Origin: Pararhodobacter oceanensis
Lineage (GTDB): Bacteria > Pseudomonadota > Alphaproteobacteria > Rhodobacterales > Rhodobacteraceae
Length of the DNA stretch: 64,000 nt
NCBI RefSeq assembly: GCF_003076755.1
Contig: NZ_QDKM01000004.1
Location: 186,001 to 250,000, forward strand
Reading direction: 5' to 3'
Below are positions 52,297 to 62,012 of the stretch, piece by piece. Made by a program: the position numbers and the translations under genes. Under the pieces are notes generated by a model, which did not search any database, was not told the origin of the DNA, and saw nothing but the letters and a program-made list of their open reading frames with translations. Within the stretch, counting starts at the first letter, position 1; each line of letters opens with the position of its first letter.

Positions 52297-53474
52297 CCTT
52301 CGACCATCAAACGGGTGAGCCCGTGGAAATGGTAGCGGTCGGCGAATTGCGGTGGCTCGGTCAGGCGCAGATCCGGTAAACGCTGGAAGAGGATCGGCAG
52401 CGAGGCCGCCAGTTCCAGCCGCGCCAAGGGCGCGCCGACGCAGAAATGCAGCCCGACACCGAAGGCCAGATGCGGCTTGAGCGGGCGTTCGGGGTTGAAG
52501 ATATGGGCGTCTTCCCATGCGCCGGGATCGCGTCCGGCGGCGGCGAGCATCACACCGACCTGATCGCCGGGCTGGAACACATGGCCCATGACGTCGATTT
52601 CCTCATAGGCCCAGCGGGTGAACATATGTAGCGGTGGATCAAAGCGCAGAAGTTCCTCGATGGTGCCTGCCAATTTCGCCTCGCCCAGCCAATCCTTCGG
52701 CCCGCCCTGTTCAAGCAGGGTTTTGACGCCGTTGCCGATGCCGTGCACCGTCGCCTCATGACCGGCGTTGAGCAGCAGAATGCAGGTGGTGATCAACTCA
52801 TCGGTCGAGAGTTTCTCGCCCGCTTCTTCGGCGCCGATCAGATGGGTGATCAGGTCATCGGCGGGTTTGGCGCGGCGTTCCTCGACATAGCTGCGCATGA
52901 AATCCGAGAAGGCCGCGCTGGAGCGCGCCGCGATATCTTCCAGCTCGCGCGTGCGGTTGGCTTGATACATCGCCACCATGTCATGCGACCAGCGCAAGAG
53001 ATCGTCTTTCATCTCTTCGGGCACGCCAAGGAGGCGCGAGATGATCACTACGGGGATCACCTGCGCGAAGGCTTCGATCAGGTCAAAGGGGCCAGCGGGG
53101 AAATCATCGATCAACTGATGGGTGAGTGCCTCGATCTCGGGGCGCAGTTCATTGATCCGGCGCGAGGTGAAAGCGCGCAGCACCAAAGAGCGCAGGCGGG
53201 TGTGGGTTGGCGGCTCCAACTCCAGCATCGAATGCGCCTCGATGGCGTAGAAGGGCGCGGTATGCGGGGCGATCGGCTGGCGTTTGCTTTCGGGCACTTC
53301 GCGGCCAAAACGGCGGTCGCGCAGGATCGCATTGGCGGCGGCCTGACCGAAAACACAGGGCATCTGATACTCGTCCCAATAGACCACCGGCCCCAAGGCC
53401 CGCGCGCGGTCATAGAAGGGATAGGGGTTTTGCACGAACTCCGGATCAACGGGGGATTGCGAGATATGCTGCAT
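52293..53474 (-). CDS. Cytochrome P450, 393 aa
   Basis: A soluble bacterial class I P450. I-helix 'LLLNAGHEATVHGIGNG' (acid/Thr pair for O2 activation), ExxR as 'EELLR', and heme loop 'FGVGLHFCVGAPLAR' with the Cys ligand at residue 345 are all intact. 'MLELEPPTHTRLRSLVLRAF' is the usual C-helix region. AAAGGA precedes the ATG at 53474. No ferredoxin or reductase gene adjoins it, so redox partners are encoded elsewhere. Substrate unknown. Confidence 0.95.
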   Translation of the reverse strand: MQHISQSPVDPEFVQNPYPFYDRARALGPVVYWDEYQMPCVFGQAAANAILRDRRFGREVPESKRQPIAPHTAPFYAIEAHSMLELEPPTHTRLRSLVLRAFTSRRINELRPEIEALTHQLIDDFPAGPFDLIEAFAQVIPVVIISRLLGVPEEMKDDLLRWSHDMVAMYQANRTRELEDIAARSSAAFSDFMRSYVEERRAKPADDLITHLIGAEEAGEKLSTDELITTCILLLNAGHEATVHGIGNGVKTLLEQGGPKDWLGEAKLAGTIEELLRFDPPLHMFTRWAYEEIDVMGHVFQPGDQVGVMLAAAGRDPGAWEDAHIFNPERPLKPHLAFGVGLHFCVGAPLARLELAASLPILFQRLPDLRLTEPPQFADRYHFHGLTRLMVEG

Positions 53475-53758
53475 CGGATGTCCTTTCACTGAGCGCGGAA
53501 CTTGCCCGCCGGTTGGGGGAAGGTCAAGCGGCGGGCAGATGAGGTGATCTGGTTTTGGCGGCGTGGATTTTATCCGTGATTATGGGGGGTTGCTGTTGGT
53601 CGCGGTTGATCGGATCAGTGGATTTTCCGCTGGGGTGAGGCAGGATCGCAGGGCATATGCTGACACGCCAATGAGGCGTTTCAGGTCATCGCAGCAGGCT
53701 CTGGCCGGTCATCCGTATCACGATTGAACCCTTGTGTTGCCTGCGCCGACCTATCCGC

Positions 53759-54142
53759 ATGACCCAGATCCTCCCCGCCTCAATGGCCCCGCATGCGCCC
53801 GCAAAACCCTCTGCAACACGGGCCAGCGCGCCGCCCTCCTGCCGGATGCGCGGCACGCTGGCCCTGTTGATCTTGGCGCTATTGGCGGGGGTCGCGGCAC
53901 AGATGCCGATGCGCGGCGATGTTTTGGGGCTCTTGGCCGGTGTCGCCGGATCGCTGGGCGTTGCCGGTGTGATCACCGCGCCCGAACGCCGCCCGTTGCT
54001 GGCGATTTGCTGGAGCGCGCTGGCCTTCGCCCTGCCCGTCACCCTGACTTTGGCCGATATGGGGCTGGCGGCGGGCAGTGTGATGACCGGCGGCGCGTTG
54101 CTGTTATGGGCGCTGATCGCGCAGCCCGCCAGACAAGGGTGA
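53759..54142 (+). CDS. Small hypothetical membrane protein, 127 aa
   Basis: Not recognised. A basic, Pro/Ala-rich N-terminus of about 40 residues is followed by three to four hydrophobic segments ('LALLILALLAGVAAQ', 'LLAGVAGSLGVAGVI', 'LLAICWSALAFALPVTLTLA', 'GGALLLWALIA'). No ribosome site is obvious at the ATG, so the gene is less certain than its neighbours. The 284 bases before it show nothing else. Confidence 0.45.
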   Translation: MTQILPASMAPHAPAKPSATRASAPPSCRMRGTLALLILALLAGVAAQMPMRGDVLGLLAGVAGSLGVAGVITAPERRPLLAICWSALAFALPVTLTLADMGLAAGSVMTGGALLLWALIAQPARQG

Positions 54143-54170
54143 ACCGGGTCTGACGGGCTTGGCCGAGGGC

Positions 54171-55562
54171 TTACTGACGCGAGAGCGCGTCAAGCACACG
54201 CACCCAGCTACGGATGCCTTTGTGGAAGCTTTCCAGATCGTATTTCTCGTTCGGCGAATGGACCTGATCATCATCGCGGCCAAAGCCGATGAGCAGTGAA
54301 TCCATGCCCAGAAGCGTCTGGAAATACCCCGCAATCGGGATCGAGCCGCCGCAGCCGATGAAGGCAGCCGGACGCGGCCATTCATCCGACAGCGCCTCGC
54401 GCGCGGCTTCAAAGGCGGGGTTGTCGACCGGCATCACCGTGGCGGGCGATCCCTCGGGCTCGAGGATTTCAAACTTGCAATCCGCCGGCACGCGCGCCGC
54501 GACATGGCGCTCAAAGGCGGCGAGGATCGCCTCGGGGTCTTGGGTGCCGACCAGCCGGAAGCTGATTTTCGCATGCGCCTGCGAGGGCAACACGGTTTTG
54601 AAACCGGCGCCGGTATAGCCCGAGGTCATACCGTTGATCTCGCAGGTCGGGCGCGACCAGATCATTTCAAGCGCGCTGCGGCCCTGCTCACCGGCGGGAA
54701 TGCTCAGATCAACGTCACCAAGGAAGGCGTCGGCGTCAAAGCCCAGATCATCCCATTGCGCGCGCTGCGCGTTCGACAGTTCCGGCACGCCGTCATAGAA
54801 ACCGTCCAGCGTGATGCGTCCGGTCTCGTCATGCAGATCGGCCAGCACCCGCGCCATCACTCGCGCGGGGTTCATCGCCGCGCCGCCATACATGCCCGAG
54901 TGCAGGTCTTTGTCCGGTCCGGTGATGCTCAGTTCCAGCTTGGCCAAACCGCGCAACGAGGTGCTGATCGCGGGGGTCTGCGGGTCGAACATGCCGGTGT
55001 CGCAGATCAGCGCCAGATCGGCCTTCAGCGCCGCGGCGTGTTCCTCCATATAGGGCACCAGCGAGGGCGAACCGGATTCCTCCTCGCCCTCAAAGAACAT
55101 CGAGACCTTGACCGGCAGGCTGCCATGCACCGCTTTCCACGCGCGGCAGGCCTCGACAAAGGTCATCAACTGCCCCTTGTCATCCGCCGCACCGCGCCCG
55201 CGGATCACCTTGCCGTTGGCGGTTTCCTCGACTGCGGGATCAAAGGGGTCGCGGCTCCAAAGCTCAAGCGGATCAACGGGTTGCACGTCGTAGTGACCGT
55301 AGAACAGCACATGCAGCCCCTCAACATCGCCCGCGTCATGGGCCACGACCATCGGATGACCGGGGGTGGCGTGTTTTTCTGATGCGAAACCAAGGGATTG
55401 TAGCTCATTCACCATCCAATCGGCGGCGCGGTCGCAATCCTCTTTGAACGCCGGATCGGTCGAGATCGACGGCACCCGCAGCAGCGCCTTTAGCCGCTCG
55501 AGGGAATCGTCGAGCGTGCTGTCGACATGGGCAAGAACCGGATCAAGAGCCTTGGAAGTCAT
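54171..55562 (-). CDS. M20-family dipeptidase, 463 aa
   Basis: A zinc dipeptidase of the CNDP/PepV-like branch. 'FYGHYDVQPVDPLELW' and 'RGAADDKGQLMTF' hold the first metal ligands, 'FFEGEEESGSPSL' the catalytic Glu pair, and a dimerisation domain is inserted (about residues 200-340). Length fits. The ATG at 55562 begins the family-like sequence 'LDPVLAHVDSTLDDSLERL'; a longer open frame upstream lacks resemblance. Cytoplasmic, acts on short peptides. Confidence 0.92.
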   Translation of the reverse strand: MTSKALDPVLAHVDSTLDDSLERLKALLRVPSISTDPAFKEDCDRAADWMVNELQSLGFASEKHATPGHPMVVAHDAGDVEGLHVLFYGHYDVQPVDPLELWSRDPFDPAVEETANGKVIRGRGAADDKGQLMTFVEACRAWKAVHGSLPVKVSMFFEGEEESGSPSLVPYMEEHAAALKADLALICDTGMFDPQTPAISTSLRGLAKLELSITGPDKDLHSGMYGGAAMNPARVMARVLADLHDETGRITLDGFYDGVPELSNAQRAQWDDLGFDADAFLGDVDLSIPAGEQGRSALEMIWSRPTCEINGMTSGYTGAGFKTVLPSQAHAKISFRLVGTQDPEAILAAFERHVAARVPADCKFEILEPEGSPATVMPVDNPAFEAAREALSDEWPRPAAFIGCGGSIPIAGYFQTLLGMDSLLIGFGRDDDQVHSPNEKYDLESFHKGIRSWVRVLDALSRQ

Positions 55563-55794
55563 GGAATATTTCCCTTTTGTTGCGGCGCATATCAGATGCG
55601 ACAAATCTTGGCGCCAACCTAGTCCGCTGGTGATTCCGATGTCCAGTCCCCCGCAGGCTTGGCGCCGGGTCAATTGCGCCGGTGAAATCCCGCCGATGGA
55701 ATAAGAAACCATCCGGCTATCGCCGCGGCAGGGGCTGCACTTGCCTGAAAAACCTTGTAAACTTGACCGGCAAGTTTTCGGAATGGAGCCCTTT

Positions 55795-56385
55795 ATGACC
55801 CCTCGCGCGACCCTGAAACCGGTTTTGATCCCTGCCCTTTGCGCGCTGCTTGCCAGCGCCGCCGCCGCTGATCCGGTGGATACCGGCGCGGCGCGTGAGC
55901 AGCTTTACCGCGCCGACCGTGTGGAAGTGGTGCGCTATCACACCTCGGGGCTGGATGAGGACGAACTGCAGGTGCTGACCACGGTCGCGCAGAGCCAGAA
56001 ATACTATGCCGCGCTGGCCTTTGCCCCCGAGGCCGGGATCATGGCGGAACCTACTGTTATGTCGGCCAATTTCCACAATATCGAGGCCGCGCGCGAGGCG
56101 GCATTATCGACCTGCAACGAGCGGCGCAGCGGCGGCGCGCGCTGTGTCATCGCAATGGAAGTGCGTCCGCAGGGCTGGGAGCCGCGCAATCTGCAACTGA
56201 GCGCCGATGCCACCACCCATTTCAATGACGACTACCGCCGCGCGACGGGCACGCGGGCTTTTGCAATCTCGGCGAGCACCGGCCAATGGGGCGTGGCGCT
56301 TGGTGATGGCGCGCAGGATGAGGCCGTTTCCGCCTGTCAAGGGGAGACGAATGTTTCCGATTGTGCCGTTGTCATTGCAGACTAA
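55795..56385 (+). CDS. Secreted hypothetical protein, DUF4189-like, 196 aa
   Basis: A signal peptide (about residues 1-26, 'LIPALCALLASAAAADP') precedes a mature part with two similar halves: 'KYYAALAFAPEAGI...AAREAALSTCNER...CVIAMEV' and 'RAFAISASTGQWGVALGDGAQDEAVSACQGE..DCAVVIAD'. Each half has Tyr/Phe-Ala strand, an Ala-rich helix and a Cys pair, as in DUF4189 proteins. GGAG lies 6 bases before the ATG. It lies just before hemA on the same strand; any link to heme synthesis is only positional. Confidence 0.7.
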   Translation: MTPRATLKPVLIPALCALLASAAAADPVDTGAAREQLYRADRVEVVRYHTSGLDEDELQVLTTVAQSQKYYAALAFAPEAGIMAEPTVMSANFHNIEAAREAALSTCNERRSGGARCVIAMEVRPQGWEPRNLQLSADATTHFNDDYRRATGTRAFAISASTGQWGVALGDGAQDEAVSACQGETNVSDCAVVIAD

Positions 56386-56554
56386 GAGTTTTATGAGTGA
56401 ATACACTCGGGTGCGACATAATACTAAATTGATCCAGGTCATGGTTGTGTAGCATGTTAAACATATATGGGTGGTCTTGCAGTCCAAAGGCATCGAATTG
56501 CACCCGTTTGCCGCAGTCACCACCCGCCCCAGCCAGCCGCTACGGAGAGATCTC

Positions 56555-57778
56555 TTGACTTACGACGCCGCCCTGAACACTGCATTGCAACGCCTGCATG
56601 ACGAGGGGCGCTATCGCACCTTCATCGACATCGAGCGTCGCAAAGGGCAATATCCGCATGCGATCTGGCGCAAGCCCGACGGCACCGAAAAGAACATAAC
56701 CGTCTGGTGCGGCAACGATTATCTGGGCATGGGGCAACATCCGGCGGTGCTGGCAGCGATGCATGAGGCGCTGGATGCCACCGGCGCCGGTTCGGGCGGC
56801 ACGCGCAATATTTCGGGCACCACGCTTTATCACAAGCGGCTTGAGGCGGAACTCGCCGATCTGCACCGCAAAGAGGCGGCGCTGGTCTTTACTTCGGCCT
56901 ATATCGCCAATGACGCGACGCTGAGCACCCTGCCGCGGCTGTTTCCGGGGCTGATTATCTATTCCGACGCGCTCAACCATGCCTCGATGATCGAAGGCGT
57001 ACGCCGCAATGGCGGTGAAAAGCGGATTTTCCGGCATAATGATGTGGCGCATCTGCGCGAGTTGCTCGCCGCCGATGATCCCGTCGCGCCGAAACTGATC
57101 GCTTTTGAGTCGATCTATTCGATGGACGGGGATTTCGCCCCGATCAAGGAAATCTGCGATCTGGCTGATGAATTCAACGCGCTGACCTATATCGACGAGG
57201 TCCATGCGGTGGGCATGTATGGTCCGCGCGGCGCTGGCGTCGCCGAGCGTGACGGGCTGATGCACCGGCTGGATATCATCAACGGCACCATGGCCAAAGC
57301 CTACGGCGTGATGGGCGGCTATATTGCCGCAAGCGCGAAAATGGTAGACGCAATAAGGTCTTACGCGCCGGGCTTCATCTTTACCACCTCGATTGCTCCG
57401 GCGATTGCGGCGGGTTGCGCGGCCTCGATCAAACATCTGAAAACCGATCAGGCACTGCGTGACAAACAGCAGGAATACGCCAGCATTCTGAAAACCCGCC
57501 TCAAGGCGATGGGACTGCCGATCATTGATCACGGCAGCCATATCGTGCCGGTGCATGTCGGCGATCCGGTGCATTGCAAGGCGATTTCGGACATGCTGCT
57601 TGAGGAATACGGGATTTACGTGCAGCCGATCAACTTCCCCACGGTGCCGCGCGGCACCGAGCGGCTGCGCTTTACCCCCTCGCCGGTGCATGATCCCAAG
57701 GAAATCGACCGTGTGGTGCGCGCGATGGACGCGATGTGGTCGCATTGTGCGCTGAATCGTGCCGAACTTTCGGCATGA
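56555..57778 (+). CDS. hemA: 5-aminolevulinate synthase, 407 aa
   Basis: PLP enzyme making 5-aminolevulinate from glycine and succinyl-CoA (Shemin pathway, typical of alphaproteobacteria). '[20 protein letters not shown]' , '[13 protein letters not shown]', '[19 protein letters not shown]' and the PLP lysine in '[13 protein letters not shown]' are diagnostic. The TTG at 56555 is chosen: GGAGAG lies 5 bases upstream and the protein is then 407 residues, equal to the Rhodobacter enzymes as I recall them. A degenerate FNR-like motif (TTGAT-N4-GTCAT, 56429-56442) lies about 112 bases upstream. Confidence 0.96.
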   Translation: MTYDAALNTALQRLHDEGRYRTFIDIERRKGQYPHAIWRKPDGTEKNITVWCGNDYLGMGQHPAVLAAMHEALDATGAGSGGTRNISGTTLYHKRLEAELADLHRKEAALVFTSAYIANDATLSTLPRLFPGLIIYSDALNHASMIEGVRRNGGEKRIFRHNDVAHLRELLAADDPVAPKLIAFESIYSMDGDFAPIKEICDLADEFNALTYIDEVHAVGMYGPRGAGVAERDGLMHRLDIINGTMAKAYGVMGGYIAASAKMVDAIRSYAPGFIFTTSIAPAIAAGCAASIKHLKTDQALRDKQQEYASILKTRLKAMGLPIIDHGSHIVPVHVGDPVHCKAISDMLLEEYGIYVQPINFPTVPRGTERLRFTPSPVHDPKEIDRVVRAMDAMWSHCALNRAELSA

Positions 57779-57927
57779 CAACGCCTTTGTCTTCAAATGC
57801 TTATTTCGTTCTGCTAAGATACCTATAAGAGGTCGTTCCAAGGTGACTCGAAAGATGGTTTCCCGCCGTTGATCGAGACTTAGGTGAAAGCGACCCATTC
57901 GGGCAGGCGGCAATCAGGGACAGAGCG

Positions 57928-59184
57928 ATGATCTGGCGGAAGGAACTACCTCCGGCGCAGACCGACGACGGGCAACGGGGCTTCGACGACTTCGAACTCC
58001 AGCTTGGCGATGTGTTGCGCGGTGAACGGGCGACTTTGGGCAAATCCTTATTGGATGTCCAACGGGAGCTGCACATTCGTGCAGCCCATATTGCTGCTAT
58101 CGAGAATGGCGAACTTGAGGCTTTCGAGACCCAGAGTTTCGTGGCCGGTTTCGTGCGCTCTTATGCGCGCTATCTCGGCATGGACCCGGAATGGGTCTAT
58201 GAGCGGTTTTGCATCGAGCATAATTTTCAGGTCGCCCATGGCATGTCGAATGGCGCCATCGGGGCCAGCCGCACCGCCAAGCAGATCCCGGTGCATGATC
58301 CGCGCGGCGCGCCGCTGAAAGGGGTTGGCTTGCTGCCCGACCCGACGCCCTTCTGGCACCGTGTTGAACCCGGTGCTCTGGGCTCGGTGACGGTGCTGAT
58401 CGCGCTGATCCTCGGGCTGGGCTTTGCCGGCTATACCGTGCTCAAGGAAGTGCAACGCGTGCAGGTGGCCCCCGCTGATATGGTGCCGAATGTGGTCAGT
58501 GATTTCGATCCGCTGGCGCCGGGCGCGGGTATCGGCAGCCGGGCGACCGCTTTTGATTCCGATCCGCTGACCTCGGCGCAGGGCACCGGCCCTGCCCTGA
58601 GCGGTCAACGCAGCGCCGACGCCACCACGGTCAGCAGCACCAGCCCAAGCGCGGGCAGCGCTGAAGGCATGGTGCGTATCGCCCGTCCGCAGGCGCTGGA
58701 TGTGCCGGTATTGACGCCGCGCGACGGGCCGATTGCGGCGATTGTGCCGGTCGCACCGACGCCCTCGCCGCGGGCGATCACCACCGATGACGCGGTGGCG
58801 CAGGCTCTGGCCGATGCGCTGGATGATGCCGCCGCGCCGCAGGTGCTGGCCGCGGGGCCGGACACGGTGGAACTGCTAGCCGTGCGCCCCTCGTGGTTGC
58901 GGGTGCGCGCCGCTGATGGCTCGGTGGTCTTTGAGCGTATTCTCGACGCGGGCGAACGCTATACGATCCCGCAGACCGAAGAGCCGCCGACGCTCCATGC
59001 GGGCAACTCGGGCTCGGTCTATTTCCTGATCAACGGCGAGGCTTATGGCCCCGCCGCGCCCGGAGCACAGGTGGTGCGCAATATCCCGCTGGATGTCGCC
59101 GCGCTGCGTGAGGGGTTCGCGGTGGCCGATCTGGACCGCGACGACGATCTGGCGGTGCATGTCGCCCGTCTGCGCGACGAGTAA
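57928..59184 (+). CDS. RodZ-like helix-turn-helix membrane protein, 418 aa
   Basis: An N-terminal Xre/HTH_25 domain (about residues 22-90, '[20 protein letters not shown]', '[14 protein letters not shown]'), one membrane helix near residues 153-173, a Thr/Ser/Pro-rich periplasmic linker and a C-terminal DUF4115 domain ('[20 protein letters not shown]', '[17 protein letters not shown]'). This matches RodZ, which links MreB to the envelope in rods. The neighbour ispG supports the call, as rodZ-ispG adjacency is widespread. Confidence 0.88.
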   Translation: MIWRKELPPAQTDDGQRGFDDFELQLGDVLRGERATLGKSLLDVQRELHIRAAHIAAIENGELEAFETQSFVAGFVRSYARYLGMDPEWVYERFCIEHNFQVAHGMSNGAIGASRTAKQIPVHDPRGAPLKGVGLLPDPTPFWHRVEPGALGSVTVLIALILGLGFAGYTVLKEVQRVQVAPADMVPNVVSDFDPLAPGAGIGSRATAFDSDPLTSAQGTGPALSGQRSADATTVSSTSPSAGSAEGMVRIARPQALDVPVLTPRDGPIAAIVPVAPTPSPRAITTDDAVAQALADALDDAAAPQVLAAGPDTVELLAVRPSWLRVRAADGSVVFERILDAGERYTIPQTEEPPTLHAGNSGSVYFLINGEAYGPAAPGAQVVRNIPLDVAALREGFAVADLDRDDDLAVHVARLRDE

Positions 59185-59250
59185 CCACCGCCAATATCGG
59201 CCCGCAGTTGCCGCTGCGGGCCTTTTCCATTCCCGATCTCCGCCCCCCTA

Positions 59251-59298
59251 TTGCCACGCGTATTGCCACCCGCATTGCCAGGCACATTGCCACGCCTC
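59251..59298. repeat. 12-bp tandem repeat, four units
   Basis: TTGCCACGCGTA, TTGCCACCCGCA, TTGCCAGGCACA and TTGCCACGCCTC are contiguous. Period and sequence match the array at 44941-44976. It lies 54 bases before the ispG start, in the gap after the rodZ-like gene. Confidence 0.6.
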
Positions 59299-59351
59299 GC
59301 CTCGCGGCTTATGTCAGGGGCATCAGGTTTTCATGGCCAACGAAAAGACAT

Positions 59352-60479
59352 ATGACACATAATCCGATCCGCCCCTGGCGCAACATCGAGCGCCGCCCCT
59401 CGCGCAAGATCATGGTTGGTTCGGTGCCGGTCGGTGGCGATGCGCCGATTTCGGTGCAGACGATGACCAACACCGATACCGCCGACGTCAAAGCCACGGT
59501 GACGCAGATCCTTGCCGCCGCCGAGGCCGGCGCCGATATCGTCCGCGTATCCGCCCCCGACGAGGCCGCGACCAAAGCCCTGCATGAGATCGTGCGCGAA
59601 AGCCCGGTGCCGATCGTCGCCGATATCCATTTCCACTATAAACGCGCGATTGAGGCCGCCGAGGCCGGTGCCGCCTGTCTGCGGATCAATCCGGGCAATA
59701 TCGGCAGCGCCGAGCGCGTGCGCGAAGTGATCAAAGCGGCGCGTGATCATGGTTGTTCAATGCGCATCGGTGTCAACGCCGGATCGCTGGAAAAGCACCT
59801 GCTCGATAAATACGGCGAGCCCTGCCCCGAAGCGATGGTCGAATCCGGTCTCGATCATATCAAGCTGTTGCAGGACAATGACTTTCACGAGTTCAAAATC
59901 TCGGTGAAAGCCTCGGATGTGTTTTTATCCGCCGCCGCCTACCAGCAATTGGCCGAGGCCACCGACGCGCCGATCCATCTGGGCATCACCGAGGCCGGCG
60001 GCTTTGTCTCGGGCGCGGTGAAATCAGCGGTCGGCATGGGCAATCTGTTGTGGGCGGGGATCGGCGACACCATCCGCGTCTCGCTTTCGGCTGATCCGGT
60101 CGAGGACGTGCGGGTGGGTTACGAGATCCTTAAATCTCTGGGCCTGCGCACCCGCGGCGTGCAGATCATTTCCTGTCCTTCCTGCGCGCGGCAGGGGTTT
60201 GACGTGATCAAGACCGTGCAGACCCTTGAGGACCGCCTCTCGCATATCAAAACCCCGATGAGCCTGAGCATTATCGGTTGTGTGGTCAACGGGCCGGGCG
60301 AGGCGCTGATGACCGATCTGGGCTTTACCGGCGGCGGCGCGGGCTCGGGGATGATCTATATGGCGGGCAAGCAGAGCCATAAGATGTCGAACGCGCAGAT
60401 GGTTGATCATATTGTCGAATTGGTCGAACAGCGGGCCGAAGAGATTGCCGCCGAGGCCAAGGATACCGCGGCGGAATAA
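59352..60479 (+). CDS. ispG: 4-hydroxy-3-methylbut-2-en-1-yl diphosphate synthase (flavodoxin), 375 aa
   Basis: Iron-sulfur enzyme of the MEP isoprenoid pathway. A TIM barrel ('[19 protein letters not shown]', '[10 protein letters not shown]', '[19 protein letters not shown]') is followed by the cluster-binding half with '[13 protein letters not shown]' and '[12 protein letters not shown]', giving the three Cys and Glu ligands. The ATG at 59352 fits family starts. A strong hairpin follows the stop. Confidence 0.97.
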   Translation: MTHNPIRPWRNIERRPSRKIMVGSVPVGGDAPISVQTMTNTDTADVKATVTQILAAAEAGADIVRVSAPDEAATKALHEIVRESPVPIVADIHFHYKRAIEAAEAGAACLRINPGNIGSAERVREVIKAARDHGCSMRIGVNAGSLEKHLLDKYGEPCPEAMVESGLDHIKLLQDNDFHEFKISVKASDVFLSAAAYQQLAEATDAPIHLGITEAGGFVSGAVKSAVGMGNLLWAGIGDTIRVSLSADPVEDVRVGYEILKSLGLRTRGVQIISCPSCARQGFDVIKTVQTLEDRLSHIKTPMSLSIIGCVVNGPGEALMTDLGFTGGGAGSGMIYMAGKQSHKMSNAQMVDHIVELVEQRAEEIAAEAKDTAAE

Positions 60480-60505
60480 CCCCGCGCAGGGGTGACACAG
60501 AAAAG

Positions 60506-60531
60506 CGCCGCGAGAGGGATATCTCGCGGCG
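60506..60531 (+). terminator. Hairpin after ispG
   Basis: CGCCGCGAGA and TCTCGCGGCG form a perfect 10-bp stem with loop GGGATA, 26 bases past the stop. Only TTACAG follows, so the T run is weak. Confidence 0.65.
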
Positions 60532-60641
60532 TTACAGTCTACTCAACGCATTTCTGCGCGCCAACGGGAGAAGACATCTGCACGGATATATCCGCACATA
60601 GTCTTCACCTCTGTTGATATGGGACGCTGGCGAAAACGGCG

Positions 60642-60655
60642 TTGATCTGGATCAA
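60642..60655 (+). promoter_or_regulatory. Perfect FNR/FnrL box
   Basis: TTGATCTGGATCAA matches TTGAT-N4-ATCAA exactly. TTATCT at 60678-60683 could be the -10 element; a start near 60690 would put the box at -41.5, the classic activating position. The target would be the FliG-like gene. Confidence 0.7.
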
Positions 60656-60736
60656 TTCGGTTAATTTATTGCGCTTGTTATCTGCAAGTTAACCTCCTGC
60701 GGCGATGCTGGGCCTGTTCACTCTTGGATGGGACGC

Positions 60737-61873
60737 ATGGCACAGAATACCGCATCAAAAACCGCCCTCACGGCATCAACATCACTTGGCGGCCACGCCG
60801 CCGCAGTCAGCGCCGCTGATGGCAAACGCTATGGCACCAGTCCGGCGGGACGGCGCATTCCATCGCTCAGCGGTCGCCAGAAAGCGGCGATCATGGTGCG
60901 CCTGCTGCTCAGCGAGGGCGCGGACCTGAAGCTCAACAATCTGCCCGAGGATATTCAAACGGCATTGACCGAGCAATTGGGCGATATGCGGCTGGTAGAC
61001 CGCGACACGATGTCTTCGGTGGTCACCGAATTTGTCGAGACATTGGAACAGGTTGGCCTCAGCTTTCCGGGCGGGATCGAGGGCGCGCTCAAGGCTTTGG
61101 ACGGCCGTCTCAGCCCCGGCGCGGCGCTCAAACTGCAAAAGATCGCGCGCACCCGCGATGGCGCCGATCCGTGGAACCGGATTCTGGCGGCGGATGCGGA
61201 AACCCTGCTTGATGTGCTGGAGCCCGAAAGCGCCGAAGTGGCAGCGGTGGTGGTTTCCAAACTGCCGGTGGCGCGGGCGGCGGAACTCTTGGGTAAAATG
61301 CCCGGTGAACGCGCGCGCCGCGTCGCCTATGCGGTGGCGCTGACCGAGGGGATCGCACCGGCGATGGTTGACCGGATCGGCAGCTCGATCGCATTGGAAC
61401 TAGACGGACGCCCGCCGCGCGCCTTTGCCATCTCGCCCGCAGCGCGGGTCGGCGCGATCCTGAACTCGGCGGCAGCGCCGGTGCGGCAAGCGCTGCTTGA
61501 CGGCCTCAGCGAGAAAGACGAAGGATTCGCCGATGTGGTGCGCAAGAATATCTTCACCTTCGCCCATATCCATGAGCGGCTCGGCACCCGCGACGTGCCG
61601 AAAGTGCTGCGCGAGGTCGAGCAAGGCGAATTGATCACCGCGCTCGCCGCCGCCCTGCCCCTGCCCGATACCGACGAGGGGCGCACGGCGGAATTCCTGC
61701 TGGCCAATATGTCGCAACGCATGGCCGCAACCCTGCGCGACGAGGTGGAAGCCCGCGGTAGGGTCAAGATGAAAGAGGCGGAATCGGCAATGGCCAATGT
61801 CGTCGCCGCGCTACGCGATCTGGCCGATAGCGGCGAGATCACGCTGCTGACCGATGACGACGACGAGGACTGA
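60737..61873 (+). CDS. fliG: FliG-family protein (flagellar motor switch-like), 378 aa
   Basis: The layout follows FliG: a helical N-terminal region, a middle with 'ETLLDVLEPESAEVAAVVVSKL' and 'AAELLGKMPGERARRVAYAV', and a C-terminal torque domain with 'IFTFAHIHERLGTRDVPKVLREVE', 'AEFLLANMSQRMAATLRDEV' and 'VVAALRDLADSGEI'. The 45 residues before the FliG-like part are low in complexity. Sequence is diverged and no other flagellar gene is nearby. The start is uncertain (60737 or 60728). Confidence 0.8.
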   Translation: MAQNTASKTALTASTSLGGHAAAVSAADGKRYGTSPAGRRIPSLSGRQKAAIMVRLLLSEGADLKLNNLPEDIQTALTEQLGDMRLVDRDTMSSVVTEFVETLEQVGLSFPGGIEGALKALDGRLSPGAALKLQKIARTRDGADPWNRILAADAETLLDVLEPESAEVAAVVVSKLPVARAAELLGKMPGERARRVAYAVALTEGIAPAMVDRIGSSIALELDGRPPRAFAISPAARVGAILNSAAAPVRQALLDGLSEKDEGFADVVRKNIFTFAHIHERLGTRDVPKVLREVEQGELITALAAALPLPDTDEGRTAEFLLANMSQRMAATLRDEVEARGRVKMKEAESAMANVVAALRDLADSGEITLLTDDDDED

Positions 61874-61884
61874 TGGCAGAGAAT

Positions 61885-61909
61885 AGGCGCCGCAGGGGGT
61901 GCGGCGCCT
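61885..61909 (+). terminator. Terminator of the FliG-like gene
   Basis: AGGCGCCGCA and TGCGGCGCCT form a perfect 10-bp stem with loop GGGGG, 11 bases past the stop, followed by TTGTGTGTGT. Confidence 0.75.
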
Positions 61910-62012
61910 TGTGTGTGTCGTGACGATTTGAATTTACCGATTGGTGTCAGTGCAATTGTTCTGCAATCGCGGGTTCAGGCCACCGGCCAAAGCGCATTGA
62001 TCGCGATACTTG

